Source of the DNA: Brevundimonas pondensis
Lineage (GTDB): Bacteria > Pseudomonadota > Alphaproteobacteria > Caulobacterales > Caulobacteraceae
Assembly (NCBI RefSeq): GCF_017487345.1
Contig: NZ_CP062006.1
Coordinates: forward strand, 2,858,001-2,922,000
Length of the DNA: 64,000 nt
Reading direction: 5' to 3'
Made by a program: the position numbers and the translations under genes. Below, one piece after another: positions 35,455 to 44,055 of the stretch (the first letter of the stretch is position 1; every line of letters starts with the position of its first letter). The notes under the pieces were generated by a model, which saw only the letters and a list, made by a program, of their open reading frames with translations, ran no database searches and was not told where the DNA came from.

Positions 35455-36456
35455 TTACGCGGGCTCCTGCTGGCTGATGCAGTGGAAGGAACCGCCGCCG
35501 GTCAGGACGGCGTTCGACGGCGACAGGACGATCTCGCGGTCAGGGAAGACGGTGGCCAGGGCCTCACCCGCCAGACGCGCGGCGACATCATCGCCATAGG
35601 TCGGCACGACGATGGCCCCGTTGGCGATCAGGAAGTTCATGTGGCTGGCCGGGATCGGACGCTCGTCGGCGTCCAGCACCAGACCCGGCGACGGGATGCG
35701 CAGCACCTTGAGCTTGCGGCCCATGGCGTCGGTCGTTTCCATCAGGGTGCGCGCCGTCTCGTCATAGACCTCGGCGTTGGGGTCCTTGCGACCAAAAGCG
35801 ATGGGACAGGCCACCACGCCCGGCGCGACAAAGCGGGCCAGATTGTCGACGTGGCCGTCGGTGTGGTCGTTCAGCAGGCCGTCGCCCAGCCAGACCACGA
35901 CCTTGGCGCCCACAGCATCGGCGAGCGCAGCCTCGGCGGCTTCGGCAGTCCAGCCGGTGTTGCGGTTCCTGTTCAGCAGGCACTGACGGGTGGTCAGGAC
36001 CGTGCCCTCGCCGTCGTGGTCCAGGGCGCCGCCTTCGAGGATGAAGTCGTGGCGCGTGGTGGGCACGCCGGAAAACTCCGCGATCTGGTCGGCGACCTCG
36101 TCGTCGTGGGGATAGTCGTACTTGCCGCCCCAGCCGTTGAAGCTGAAGGCGTTGGCGACGGCCGATCCCGCGCTGAAGATCGGGCCGGTGTCGCGCAGCC
36201 AGATGTCGCCGAAACGACCGGCCACGACCTCGACGCCGTCGACGCCATCCAGACGCGCCCGCGCACCGGCCAGGGCGTCGTCATTGCCGACCATCAGCTT
36301 GACCTGCTCGCGGCCGGGACCGGCCAGGGCGCGGACCAGGGCCTCGACCTCGTCCTGGGCCTGAGCGAAGTCCTCGCCCCACAGCTCGGCATGGCTGGGC
36401 CAGCCGACCCACATGGCGCGGTGCGGCGTCCATTCGGCGGGGATAGGTTGGGTCAT
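35455..36456 (-). CDS. aguA: Agmatine deiminase
   Basis: Converts agmatine to N-carbamoylputrescine. Guanidino-modifying-enzyme fold of 333 residues with WVGWPSHAELWGED near the start, DIWLRDTGPIF, EGGALDHDGEGT, GDGLLNDHTDGHVDNLARF and the nucleophile Cys326 in GGGSFHCISQQEP. All catalytic positions are recognisable (Asp/Glu, His in DHTDGHVDN, Cys). First gene of aguAB. A speA-type arginine decarboxylase is not in the window. Confidence 0.95.
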   Translation of the reverse strand: MTQPIPAEWTPHRAMWVGWPSHAELWGEDFAQAQDEVEALVRALAGPGREQVKLMVGNDDALAGARARLDGVDGVEVVAGRFGDIWLRDTGPIFSAGSAVANAFSFNGWGGKYDYPHDDEVADQIAEFSGVPTTRHDFILEGGALDHDGEGTVLTTRQCLLNRNRNTGWTAEAAEAALADAVGAKVVVWLGDGLLNDHTDGHVDNLARFVAPGVVACPIAFGRKDPNAEVYDETARTLMETTDAMGRKLKVLRIPSPGLVLDADERPIPASHMNFLIANGAIVVPTYGDDVAARLAGEALATVFPDREIVLSPSNAVLTGGGSFHCISQQEPA

Positions 36457-36603
36457 GGGCGAAGTCGATCCAGATACAGAAGACGTAGCCGCGCCAGATA
36501 GGCCGAGACGCCCCCCGGTTCAATGTTTGCAGGCAAGACGTCACGCGTCGGCAGCCCTGTCCGGCCACCGGCGCCGCGAAGCGCGTTAGGCTCGCCAACA
36601 AAG

Positions 36604-36634
36604 AAAAAGGGCGGCCCGTTTCCGGACCGCCCCC
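36604..36634 (-). terminator. Terminator after the TonB receptor gene
   Basis: On the minus strand GGGCGGTCCG and CGGGCCGCCC (one G-T pair) flank GAAA and are followed by TTTTTC. It lies 26 bp past the receptor stop codon. Confidence 0.88.
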
Positions 36635-36659
36635 TTCCAGGTGACTGTTGATCGCCGCC

Positions 36660-39600
36660 TTAGAACTCGAAGCGAGCGCCGATCTTGATCTGCCAGGTCG
36701 AGGCCGGCAGTTGGACCTGCGGACGACGGGCTTCGCCAGACAGGATCTGGTTGGTGCCTGCGTTTTGCAGCTGCGAGTAGTTGTACACCGCGTTCGCGGC
36801 GCCGCACGATCCCGGCAGACCCGCCACCTGGCAACCCAGGACCACGGTGCCGACACCGCGGTAGAAGGGATACTGCTCGGTGACGCCCCACTTCTCGTTG
36901 ATCAGGTTCCCGAGGTTCTCGATGTCCATGTACAGCTTGAACTTGCCGGTCGGAACGAACGGCGCGGGGAACTCTTGCGACAGGCGGACATCGACGGTGG
37001 TGACCGACTCGCTGCGGAAGGCGTTACGCGGAGCGATGCCGCCCGCGTACTTGATCAGGCCGGTGTTCTTCAGGAAGGAGTTGAAGTCCGCCATGCCCTG
37101 GGCGCCGGCCAGGTTGCCCGAATAGGTGATGCGCGGATCGCTGGTGGCCGTGACCAGACCCGTCGCCGAGTCGACCTTCGGCACGTAGAAGAGCTGGTTC
37201 GACGTCCCCAGGGCGCCCGAGTACGATTGCGGCACGGCGTTGCCGAAGTCGTTGTCGTAGTTGCCCGTACGGCTCGAGTGGTAGACGTACGAGAACGGCA
37301 TGCCCGAACGGGTCTGGGCGAACAGGTTCACCGAGGTCTCGTTGTCGCCGAACAGGGCGCGGGCCCAGTGCACGTTCACCGAGAAGCGGTTGCGGATCTC
37401 GTAATCCGACGTCGCCAGAACCGGGTTGTTGTGGTCAGCCGAGGCGAAACGAACATACGACGAATCCGGCTGCGAGCTGGTCATCGGGTTGCCGTCTTCG
37501 GCCCGCGTATAGGTGTAGGACGCACGGGCGTCGAGGCCTTCGAAGAAGCCTTCAGTCCAGTTCTTCTGCGCCGAGAAGGCGACCGACTGCGAATAGCCGC
37601 CCTTCTTCAGGTTGGTCAGCAGAAGGTCGAAGACGACCGGTCCCGTCGGGTGGGTGTAAACCGGACGGCCGTCCGGCGCCGTGCCAGCCTTCGTCGCGAG
37701 AAGGTCCTTGTAATACAGGGCGTTCTCGAAGTCGTTGTAGATATAGTCGACTTGCAGACGGAAGTCATCGACCACCGGCAGGGTGAAGTCGCGACCAACC
37801 GACAGGTTGTACTTCCAGGCGCTCGGCGTTTCGAAGTCCGGATCCAGCGCCACGACGCTGCCGTTGCCCGGCGTGAAGGTGCAGTTGCCGGTGGTGGGGA
37901 CCTTGGACAGGTCCGTCACGCCGGTGATCGTGCCCGAGCAGACCGCGTTGGTGATGCGGGCGCCGTCGTTGCCGAAGGGGTTGCCGATCTGGACGTTGGT
38001 GCCGATGGCCGAGAAGCGGCCGATACCGCCCGAAACCGTCCAGTCACCCGGCGTCCAGTTGAAACCGAAGCGCGGCATGAACAGGTCACGACCGTCCAAG
38101 TTGGCCGTGTTGTCGAAACCGTTCCGCGTCGCGAAGTTGGCGTTGCGAACCGGACGATCGTCCATGTTGAACCAGTCGTAACGCAGACCGAACGACAGGC
38201 GCAGATTGTCCAGCACCTGCCAGGTGTCTTCCAGGTAGAGCGAGTTCAGGTCATAGCCGAACTCCACGGCGCCGTTGCGGGCGGTGCCGAACTGGGCGGG
38301 GACGGTACCCTTGGTCGGATCGACCGCGCCACGGATCACCAGGCCCGACGCATTGCCGGCCAGGAAGTCAGCATAGGTGTTGAAGGTCCACTGACCCAGC
38401 GACTGCGACACGAAGACGTTGTTGAACTCGCGCTTCTCGGTGCGCAGGCCGCCCAGGATGTCGTGCGCACCCCAGTTGTAGCGGGCGATCAGTTCCGCGT
38501 TGGTGTTCTCGCTGTACAGGTAGTTGTCGTGGCGGAAGTTATCCGCGCCGAACTGGATCTGCGGGGTGCCCGTGCCGGCCGTGACGCCCGCGAGGTCAGC
38601 CACGCCGACCGTGACCTGGCCAACCGTCATGCCGCCGACCGGCAGCTGGGTGGTTTCGGTTTCCTTGTAGCCGACGCGCAGTTCGGTCGAGAAGGCGTCC
38701 GTCCACTGCGAGTTCAGCTGGGCGTTCCAGGTCGTCAGGCGCTCGTCCTTCAGATACTGGCTGGACGCCAGCGCCAGACGCGGGACCGAGGTCGATCCGC
38801 CGTTGATGAAGGCCGACGAGGTCGAACCGTTGAACGAGCTGCCGACGGTTTCCTGGTAGGTGACGGCCAGGCGATGGTTGTCGTTGATGTTCCAGTCGAT
38901 CTTGGCGAGGTACTTCTCGTCCTGGACCGGCGGCGCGACGTCGATGTAGGAACCCGTGTCATAGCCGTACCGGGCCTTGGCGGCGGCGCGGAAGGTGTCG
39001 ACAGCCTGGCTCGTGATGCGCGGGATCGGGTTGCTGAAGCCGGCGTCGGCCGGACCTTCGTTCAGCGAGAATTCCGATTCATACTTCTCGTAGGACAGGA
39101 AGAAGAACAGCTTGTCCTGAATGATCGGGCCGCCCAGGGTCGCGCCCCAGGTCTGCTCGTCGAAGACGCGGTTGTAGGCGCGACGGCGACGATAACCGTC
39201 GCTGCCATAGCCCCAGTAGCGATCGCCCAGCATGCTGTCGTCGCTCTTCTCGAAGAAGACCGAGCCGCTGAAGTTGTTGGTGCCCGACTTGGTGACGGCG
39301 TTGATCGAACCGCCGATGAAGCCGTTGTTGATGACGCTGAAGGGCGCGGCCGAGACGTTGACGGCCTCGACGGCGTCCAGCGAGATCGGCGAACGCTGCG
39401 TCGGATAGCCGTTGCCGTTCAGGCCGAACTCATCGTTCTGGCGAATGCCGTCGACGGTCAGCTGGTTCAGACGCGTCGCGGTGCCGGCGAAGGACAGCGC
39501 GTCTTCGTTCGACGGGTCGATGGTGGCGAACGGGTCAAGGCGAGCCGTGTCCTTCAGGTCGCGGCTGATCGAGGGCAGCGACTGGATGGTGTTGGCGCCG

Positions 39601-40025
39601 TAGTTCGAGGCCGAGCCATTGCCGAAATCATTGGAGAAGCGACGGCCGCTCACGACCACGTCGGCCACGACCGTGGCGTCGCTGGCCGAGTAGACGATGA
39701 CATCCGCATTGGCCGGGTCGCCCACGTTGATGGCGCTCAGGCGAACCTGACCGCCGCCGTTCGAACCCGTCGCCGACACCGAGTACGGACCGCCGACGCG
39801 CAGACCGCGCGCCGAGTAGAAGCCGTTGGCGTCCGTCACGGTCGAGACCGAGGTGCCCGTCGGCTCGTGCACGATGGTGACCGCAGCGGTGGACAGGGCC
39901 GCGCCGTTCTCATCCAGCACGCGTCCACGGATCGAGCCCGTCGTTTCCTGAGCGAAGGCGGCGCTGGACGCGGCCAGCAGGATCGCTGCGGCGGACGCGC
40001 CGTAGGCGAGATTTCGGTTGAACAT
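36660..40025 (-). CDS. TonB-dependent receptor, OAR-like, predicted Pho-regulated
   Basis: Outer membrane active transporter of 1121 residues. Signal peptide MFNRNLAYGASAAAILLAAS, cleaved near AAFAQ. A carboxypeptidase regulatory-like/SusC-type N-terminal domain (about 30-105: GSIRGRVLDENGAALSTAAV, TDANGFYSARGLRVGGPY) precedes the plug (QSLPSISRDLKDTARLDP, FIGGSINAVTKSGTNNFSG, GATLGGPIIQDKLFFFLSYE). A long 22-strand-type barrel follows, ending in Phe (KIGARFEF). There is no obvious TonB box. This is the OAR subgroup common in Caulobacterales and Xanthomonads. Three Pho-box repeats lie 95-123 bp upstream, implying import of a phosphorus-containing compound during starvation. Monocistronic. Confidence 0.92.
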   Translation of the reverse strand: MFNRNLAYGASAAAILLAASSAAFAQETTGSIRGRVLDENGAALSTAAVTIVHEPTGTSVSTVTDANGFYSARGLRVGGPYSVSATGSNGGGQVRLSAINVGDPANADVIVYSASDATVVADVVVSGRRFSNDFGNGSASNYGANTIQSLPSISRDLKDTARLDPFATIDPSNEDALSFAGTATRLNQLTVDGIRQNDEFGLNGNGYPTQRSPISLDAVEAVNVSAAPFSVINNGFIGGSINAVTKSGTNNFSGSVFFEKSDDSMLGDRYWGYGSDGYRRRRAYNRVFDEQTWGATLGGPIIQDKLFFFLSYEKYESEFSLNEGPADAGFSNPIPRITSQAVDTFRAAAKARYGYDTGSYIDVAPPVQDEKYLAKIDWNINDNHRLAVTYQETVGSSFNGSTSSAFINGGSTSVPRLALASSQYLKDERLTTWNAQLNSQWTDAFSTELRVGYKETETTQLPVGGMTVGQVTVGVADLAGVTAGTGTPQIQFGADNFRHDNYLYSENTNAELIARYNWGAHDILGGLRTEKREFNNVFVSQSLGQWTFNTYADFLAGNASGLVIRGAVDPTKGTVPAQFGTARNGAVEFGYDLNSLYLEDTWQVLDNLRLSFGLRYDWFNMDDRPVRNANFATRNGFDNTANLDGRDLFMPRFGFNWTPGDWTVSGGIGRFSAIGTNVQIGNPFGNDGARITNAVCSGTITGVTDLSKVPTTGNCTFTPGNGSVVALDPDFETPSAWKYNLSVGRDFTLPVVDDFRLQVDYIYNDFENALYYKDLLATKAGTAPDGRPVYTHPTGPVVFDLLLTNLKKGGYSQSVAFSAQKNWTEGFFEGLDARASYTYTRAEDGNPMTSSQPDSSYVRFASADHNNPVLATSDYEIRNRFSVNVHWARALFGDNETSVNLFAQTRSGMPFSYVYHSSRTGNYDNDFGNAVPQSYSGALGTSNQLFYVPKVDSATGLVTATSDPRITYSGNLAGAQGMADFNSFLKNTGLIKYAGGIAPRNAFRSESVTTVDVRLSQEFPAPFVPTGKFKLYMDIENLGNLINEKWGVTEQYPFYRGVGTVVLGCQVAGLPGSCGAANAVYNYSQLQNAGTNQILSGEARRPQVQLPASTWQIKIGARFEF

Positions 40026-40119
40026 GGTCTAGTGCATCCCCATCTGGCGATCGAGCTGCGGAACGCAGGCGATCACGTCATAATGTGGGCGCCATGTAGG
40101 CCACCTCTTGTAAGGTCGG

Positions 40120-40148
40120 ACGACATTCGTGTGACAGTGATGTGACAC
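40120..40148 (-). promoter_or_regulatory. Pho-box array upstream of the TonB receptor
   Basis: On the minus strand three units, GTGTCAC (40142-40148), CTGTCAC (40131-40137) and ATGTCGT (40120-40126), are spaced exactly 11 bp apart, as in PhoB-bound Pho boxes. A further GTGTCAC-like unit lies 15 bp outside (40157-40163). The last unit is followed by CTTACAAG, which could serve as a -10 element. The array ends 94 bp before the start codon. Confidence 0.8.
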
Positions 40149-40193
40149 CCCCAAAGGGTGACACCGGCGCCACACCATGTGGACTCTTTAAAA

Positions 40194-41441
40194 TCAGCCC
40201 TCGGATGATCGTCCAAAGGCGTCCGCCACCGCCGCAGCGGTCCAGACCATGGCGCGCGGCTCGTGGTAATTGCCGTTGATCTGGGCGCGATCGATCACAT
40301 GGGCCCGGAATCGCGTGAACAGCTGCGGATCCGCAGCCTGCGGATCACGCCAGAATCCGGCCATGGGTTGCTGGTCGGTCAACCCTTCGAAATCGAAGAA
40401 GGCGTCGCCCATCACCTTGACCGGCGTGTGGAACCCCAGAGCCGACAGAGCGGCGCTAGAGTTGTTGACGACCATTCCGCACGACGCCCGGCACAACTGG
40501 GCCAGGTTGCCCCCGTCGATGAAGTCCACCCGCCCCGCCAGGCCACGCTCGCCGGCCAGGCGACGCGTCACCGCCGCCAGATCGACCAGACCCGGATCCA
40601 GCGGGTGATTCTTGACCACCAGGCGGCGGTCGGCGGGAGCATGAAGCGCGAAGCTGTCCATGACCGCCGCCAGGAAGGCTGCATTGTCGGCGTAGCGCGA
40701 GTATCGCAGCAACTGCACGTCGCCCTCGCGCTGCAGACAGGCGATGAAGAACGGTCCGCGCGCGCCGATGACCTCGGCGTCCAGTCCGCGGCGTGGCTGG
40801 AAGATCAGCCCCAGATAACGTCCGACATGACCGAGCAGCTGCCGCCATGGGGCGATCGCGTAGGGCGTCCGGTATCGCGGGTACAAAGGTCGCCCCAGCC
40901 CTTCGACCACATGGTAGAGGCTGATGTTCACGACATGGTGCGGCAGAATTTTCCCGATCGTCCGCGTCACAGGCAAGGGAGGAACCGGCGCCGCATAACC
41001 GTCCGCGTGGCGTGGCAAGCCGCTCGACCCGTTGACGCCGTTTCGCTCCAGCGTGATCCAGTCTGGGCGGAAGTATCCGTTCTCAAGAACCCAGACCGCC
41101 GCCTTGAGACGATCCGCCTGCCCGAGAACGCCCTGATTATAGGGGCCGCCTTCTCCGAAGACGACGATATCCGTGTACCTGCATGCGATCTCGGCCAGAT
41201 GCGCCGGCCATTGGCTGGCCGAGGAGTCAAAGCGAACGCCGCCCGGCCGCCGCCAGCTTCCTGCATCGCCTGCATTGAAAATCATCCGGTTCACGTCGGC
41301 GCCGCGCTGTTCGAGCGCCTCGGCGAGAACCCGACCAAACGGGCCGAAGGGCGCCGAAACGATCAGAAAACGACGGCCACGCAAATCCGCCCTGCCCCGA
41401 TGGGCGGCGTTGGGCTGATCAGGATCGAAGGGCGCGAGCAA
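40194..41441 (-). CDS. KpsS-like capsular polysaccharide biosynthesis protein
   Basis: A 415-residue cytoplasmic protein similar to the capsule_synth (KpsS/KpsC, beta-Kdo transferase) family. Features are FLIVSAPFGPFGRVLAEALEQRG near the N-terminus, VFGEGGPYNQGVL, a WVLENGYFRPDWITLERNGVN segment split here for brevity, LLRYSRYADNAAF, LVVKNHPLDPG and NSSAALSALGFHTPVKVMG. The start is apparently TTG (41441), because an in-frame stop lies just upstream and no ATG precedes the conserved region. AGGAGG lies about 30 bp upstream, too far to serve it. It stands alone between an OmpA gene and the TonB receptor, far from the 50-64 kb polysaccharide locus. Confidence 0.82.
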   Translation of the reverse strand: MLAPFDPDQPNAAHRGRADLRGRRFLIVSAPFGPFGRVLAEALEQRGADVNRMIFNAGDAGSWRRPGGVRFDSSASQWPAHLAEIACRYTDIVVFGEGGPYNQGVLGQADRLKAAVWVLENGYFRPDWITLERNGVNGSSGLPRHADGYAAPVPPLPVTRTIGKILPHHVVNISLYHVVEGLGRPLYPRYRTPYAIAPWRQLLGHVGRYLGLIFQPRRGLDAEVIGARGPFFIACLQREGDVQLLRYSRYADNAAFLAAVMDSFALHAPADRRLVVKNHPLDPGLVDLAAVTRRLAGERGLAGRVDFIDGGNLAQLCRASCGMVVNNSSAALSALGFHTPVKVMGDAFFDFEGLTDQQPMAGFWRDPQAADPQLFTRFRAHVIDRAQINGNYHEPRAMVWTAAAVADAFGRSSEG

Positions 41442-41540
41442 ACGCTGTTATCTTTCTGGAGACGTATCGCCTCCTCCTAAAGCCTTGCTCATGGGGATGG
41501 CAAGGCCAGGAACACGCTGAGGTTGCACCCCAGGAACATA

Positions 41541-41580
41541 GTAGAACGGCCGCCGCCCCACGAATGAGCCGGCGGCCGCT
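41541..41580 (-). terminator. Weak terminator downstream of OmpA copy 2
   Basis: CGGCCGCC and GGCGGCCG form an 8-bp stem with a 16-nt loop; TTCTA follows on the minus strand. It lies in the non-duplicated flank and so differs from the terminator of copy 1. Confidence 0.45.
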
Positions 41581-41593
41581 TCAATCAACCAAC

Positions 41594-42632
41594 AGGTCAT
41601 CGGGGCCGGTCTGAACCGGCCCCTCCGAGCCTTAGAAGTTGATGTCGATGGTGGCGCGACGGTTGAGCGGCTCGCGCACGCCGTCGGCCGTGGCCTTGGC
41701 CAGAGCGGTTTCGCCCTTGCCGTCGAGGGCGATGACGCCGCCGTTGACGCCTTGAGCGACCAGGGCGTCAGCCACGGTGCGCGAACGACGGTTCGACAGG
41801 CCGAGGTTGTAGGCCGGCGCACCCGAGGTGTCGGTGTGACCGACGATCAGGATGCGGGTCGGCGCGCCCGACTTGGCGTAGTTGGCGGCTTGCGTCACCA
41901 CCGAGCGGGCTTCCGCCGTCAGGTCCGAACGATCCCAGTCGAAGTAGACCACGAACTGACGCGCGGCCGGCTCGGCGCCGAAGGCGTAACGCAGGCCCAG
42001 GGTCACGGTGTGCGACTGGTCGTAGTCGCCGGTCCACTCGCCGAACGGGATGGCGCCAGCGCCAGCCACCGACGAATCGAAGGCGGCGTCGCCCGTCAGG
42101 TAACGATAGGTCAGGTCGATGTTGGCGCGGTCGCCCACAGCCCAGGCCAGACCCGCGATCGCCTGAGCGGCGAACTTGGTCGAGCTGTCGTCAGCGACGA
42201 GGCTCACGGCGGGGGTGGCGCGCAGACGGCCGACCGTGTCGGTGCTGACGCGGTTCACGCCGACGCCCAGACCGACGAAGGGACGGATGCCCCAGGCTTC
42301 CCAGCCGAAGTCGTACAGGACGTTGGCCATCAGGGAGGTCGACTCGATGTCGCCTTCCGGCGAATGGCAAGGACCGGTGGCCGGGGTCAGGTTGCACAGG
42401 CCCTGGGTGCCCGAGACGGCGCGAACGCGGCCGATGTCGCCCGAGCGGTAGCCGCCTTCGAGTTCGACGCGCCAGTTCGGGTTGAAGCGGTAACCGAGAC
42501 GGGCGAACGCCGCCCAGCCGTCGTTCACTTCCCAGTTCCAGTTGGCGCCGGTCGTGGACGATTCCGCATTGATGTCGTCGATGATGTGGTAGCCGGCGTC
42601 GATCGCGCCGTACCAGCCATCCGGCTCAGCCG
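41594..42632. repeat. Dispersed duplication, copy 2 (OmpA mature region plus 3' hairpin)
   Basis: The counterpart of 4404-5531, in the same orientation about 37 kb away. It lacks the 90-bp proline-linker segment and keeps the G missing in copy 1. Identity ends just after the signal peptide junction. Confidence 0.9.
41602..41623 (-). terminator. Hairpin just after OmpA copy 2 stop codon
   Basis: GGGGCCGGT / ACCGGCCCC with a 4-nt loop, identical to the one at 4412-4433 and carried within the duplicated block. Confidence 0.6.
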
Positions 42633-42693
42633 CCGCGGCGCCGGCTGCGAACAGCCCGGCTGCAGCGACACTGGCGAGAAGTTTCAGCTTCAT
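41632..42693 (-). CDS. OmpA-family porin, copy 2 (intact)
   Basis: A 353-residue outer membrane protein with signal peptide MKLKLLASVAAAGLFAAG (cleavage near AAAA-EPDG). An eight-stranded OmpA-type barrel follows (EPDGWYGAIDAGYHIIDD, FARLGYRFNPNWRVELEGGY, NVLYDFGWEAWGIRPFVGLG, NIDLTYRYLTGDAAFD, HTVTLGLRYAFGAEP). The C-terminal peptidoglycan-binding domain starts directly at AARQFVVYFDWDRSDLT with no linker. It ends in RRATIDINF. RBS GAGGA precedes the ATG. The mature protein matches copy 1 but lacks the 30-residue Pro-rich hinge, and the signal peptides are different in sequence. The upstream 199 bp shared with the SDR gene must hold its promoter. Confidence 0.92.
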   Translation of the reverse strand: MKLKLLASVAAAGLFAAGAAAAEPDGWYGAIDAGYHIIDDINAESSTTGANWNWEVNDGWAAFARLGYRFNPNWRVELEGGYRSGDIGRVRAVSGTQGLCNLTPATGPCHSPEGDIESTSLMANVLYDFGWEAWGIRPFVGLGVGVNRVSTDTVGRLRATPAVSLVADDSSTKFAAQAIAGLAWAVGDRANIDLTYRYLTGDAAFDSSVAGAGAIPFGEWTGDYDQSHTVTLGLRYAFGAEPAARQFVVYFDWDRSDLTAEARSVVTQAANYAKSGAPTRILIVGHTDTSGAPAYNLGLSNRRSRTVADALVAQGVNGGVIALDGKGETALAKATADGVREPLNRRATIDINF

Positions 42694-42892
42694 AGTGTCC
42701 TCATTCAATCCGTTATTCCGAAAGCCGACGTTTTCACGTGGCGCTCGTGGGGCCGAACGATGTCGCACCGCTCGGGTTCCGCCCTTATCCAAAGGATTGT
42801 GGCAGGTGTGGCGCCGTTCCAACACATAAAGACGACTTTTTACACTCGTTGACCCCTGCTAGGACCATTTTCAAACAAGACGGAGGCAGACG

Positions 42893-43798
42893 ATGACGAT
42901 CAGGTTCGACGGCCAGGTGGCGATCGTGACGGGCGCGGGCGGCGGATTGGGCCGCGAGCACGCCCTGGCCCTGGCGGCGCGGGGCGCCAAGGTGGTGGTC
43001 AACGACCTGGGCGGCGCCCGCGACGGTTCCGGCGGATCAGCCACGGCGGCCGAGGCCGTGGTGGCCGAGATCGAGGCCGCGGGCGGCGAGGCCATGGCCA
43101 ATGCGGCCTCGGTCACCGACGCAGCGGCGGTCGAGGCCATGGTGGCCGAGGTCATGGCCCGCTGGGGCCGGATCGACATTCTGGTCAACAACGCCGGCAT
43201 CCTGCGCGACAAGTCCTTCGCCAAGATGGAGCTGGCCGATTTCCGGCTGGTGATGGACGTCCACCTGATGGGGGCGGTCCACTGCACCAAGGCGGTGTGG
43301 GACATCATGCGGGCCCAGAACTACGGGCGCATCGTCATGACCACCTCCTCGTCGGGTCTGTTCGGCAACTTCGGTCAGGCCAACTACGGCGCGGCCAAGA
43401 TGGCCCTGGTCGGCCTGATGCAGACCCTGGCGATCGAGGGGGCCAAGAACGACATCCGCGTCAACGCCCTGGCCCCGACCGCCCACACCCGCATGACCGA
43501 GGACCTGCAAGGCCTGCCGCTGGAGGCCCTGGGGCCGGAGCTGGTGACGCCGGGCCTGCTGTATTTGGTCAGCCGCGACGCCCCGACCCGCGCCATCCTG
43601 GCCGCCGGCGCCGGCGGATTTGAGCGCGCCTATGTCACCCTGACGCAAGGCGACTTCGCCGTCGGCCCCGACGCCCCGGAACAGGTCGCTGCCCGCTTCG
43701 ACGCCATCTCGGACCGCGAGAACGAGATCGTGCCGGACATGGGCGCCGCCCAGGGCATGATCGAACTGACGAAAGCCCAGAAGCATCATAAGCTCTGA
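42893..43798 (+). CDS. SDR-family dehydrogenase (multifunctional beta-oxidation type)
   Basis: A 301-residue short-chain dehydrogenase. The NAD(P)-binding motif TGAGGGLGREHALALA, VNDLGG, NNAGILRDKSF and catalytic YGAAK with upstream Ser (TSSSGLFGNFGQANYGAAK) are intact. The VNDLGGARDGSGGS loop and RDKSFAKM segment are hallmarks of the (3R)-hydroxyacyl-CoA dehydrogenase domain of MFE-2/HSD17B4. ACGGAGG lies 7 nt before the ATG. A thiolase 257 bp downstream on the same strand supports a role in fatty-acid or sterol-type beta-oxidation. Confidence 0.88.
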   Translation: MTIRFDGQVAIVTGAGGGLGREHALALAARGAKVVVNDLGGARDGSGGSATAAEAVVAEIEAAGGEAMANAASVTDAAAVEAMVAEVMARWGRIDILVNNAGILRDKSFAKMELADFRLVMDVHLMGAVHCTKAVWDIMRAQNYGRIVMTTSSSGLFGNFGQANYGAAKMALVGLMQTLAIEGAKNDIRVNALAPTAHTRMTEDLQGLPLEALGPELVTPGLLYLVSRDAPTRAILAAGAGGFERAYVTLTQGDFAVGPDAPEQVAARFDAISDRENEIVPDMGAAQGMIELTKAQKHHKL

Positions 43799-43898
43799 GT
43801 AGGCCTACCGCGCTTCGCGCTACTTGAGGCCGAAACGCGTTTCTTGATCGGGACGCAGCGTCTTGCTGGCCCGTTCACTTCTGCGAAGGCGCCTTGCG

Positions 43899-43925
43899 TT
43901 GACCCGACGTGAGGCGCCTATCCTC
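43899..43925 (+). promoter_or_regulatory. Possible housekeeping promoter before the thiolase
   Basis: TTGACCC, then ten bases, then GCCTATCC loosely matches the Caulobacter sigma-73 pattern (TTGaCgS-N10-14-GCtANAWC). It would leave a leader of about 125 nt. The whole 43799-44055 gap holds no convincing gene. Confidence 0.25.
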
Positions 43926-44055
43926 TCTCTGTTAGGCAGGAAACGCGCTTACCGCAGCGCGCGTCCGCATCGCGACGACAGCGCCTTCTTTTGCGCTCAA
44001 GCCGCGAGCGACCGCGTCGCGAGCGTAGCGCCCAAAAAAGAGAGAGCCCTTCTCC

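Noticed and set aside
36648..40145. 1165-residue open frame opposite the TonB receptor
   Set aside because: Antisense shadow; low-complexity Arg/Val composition and no recognisable domain, while the receptor frame has signal peptide, plug and barrel.
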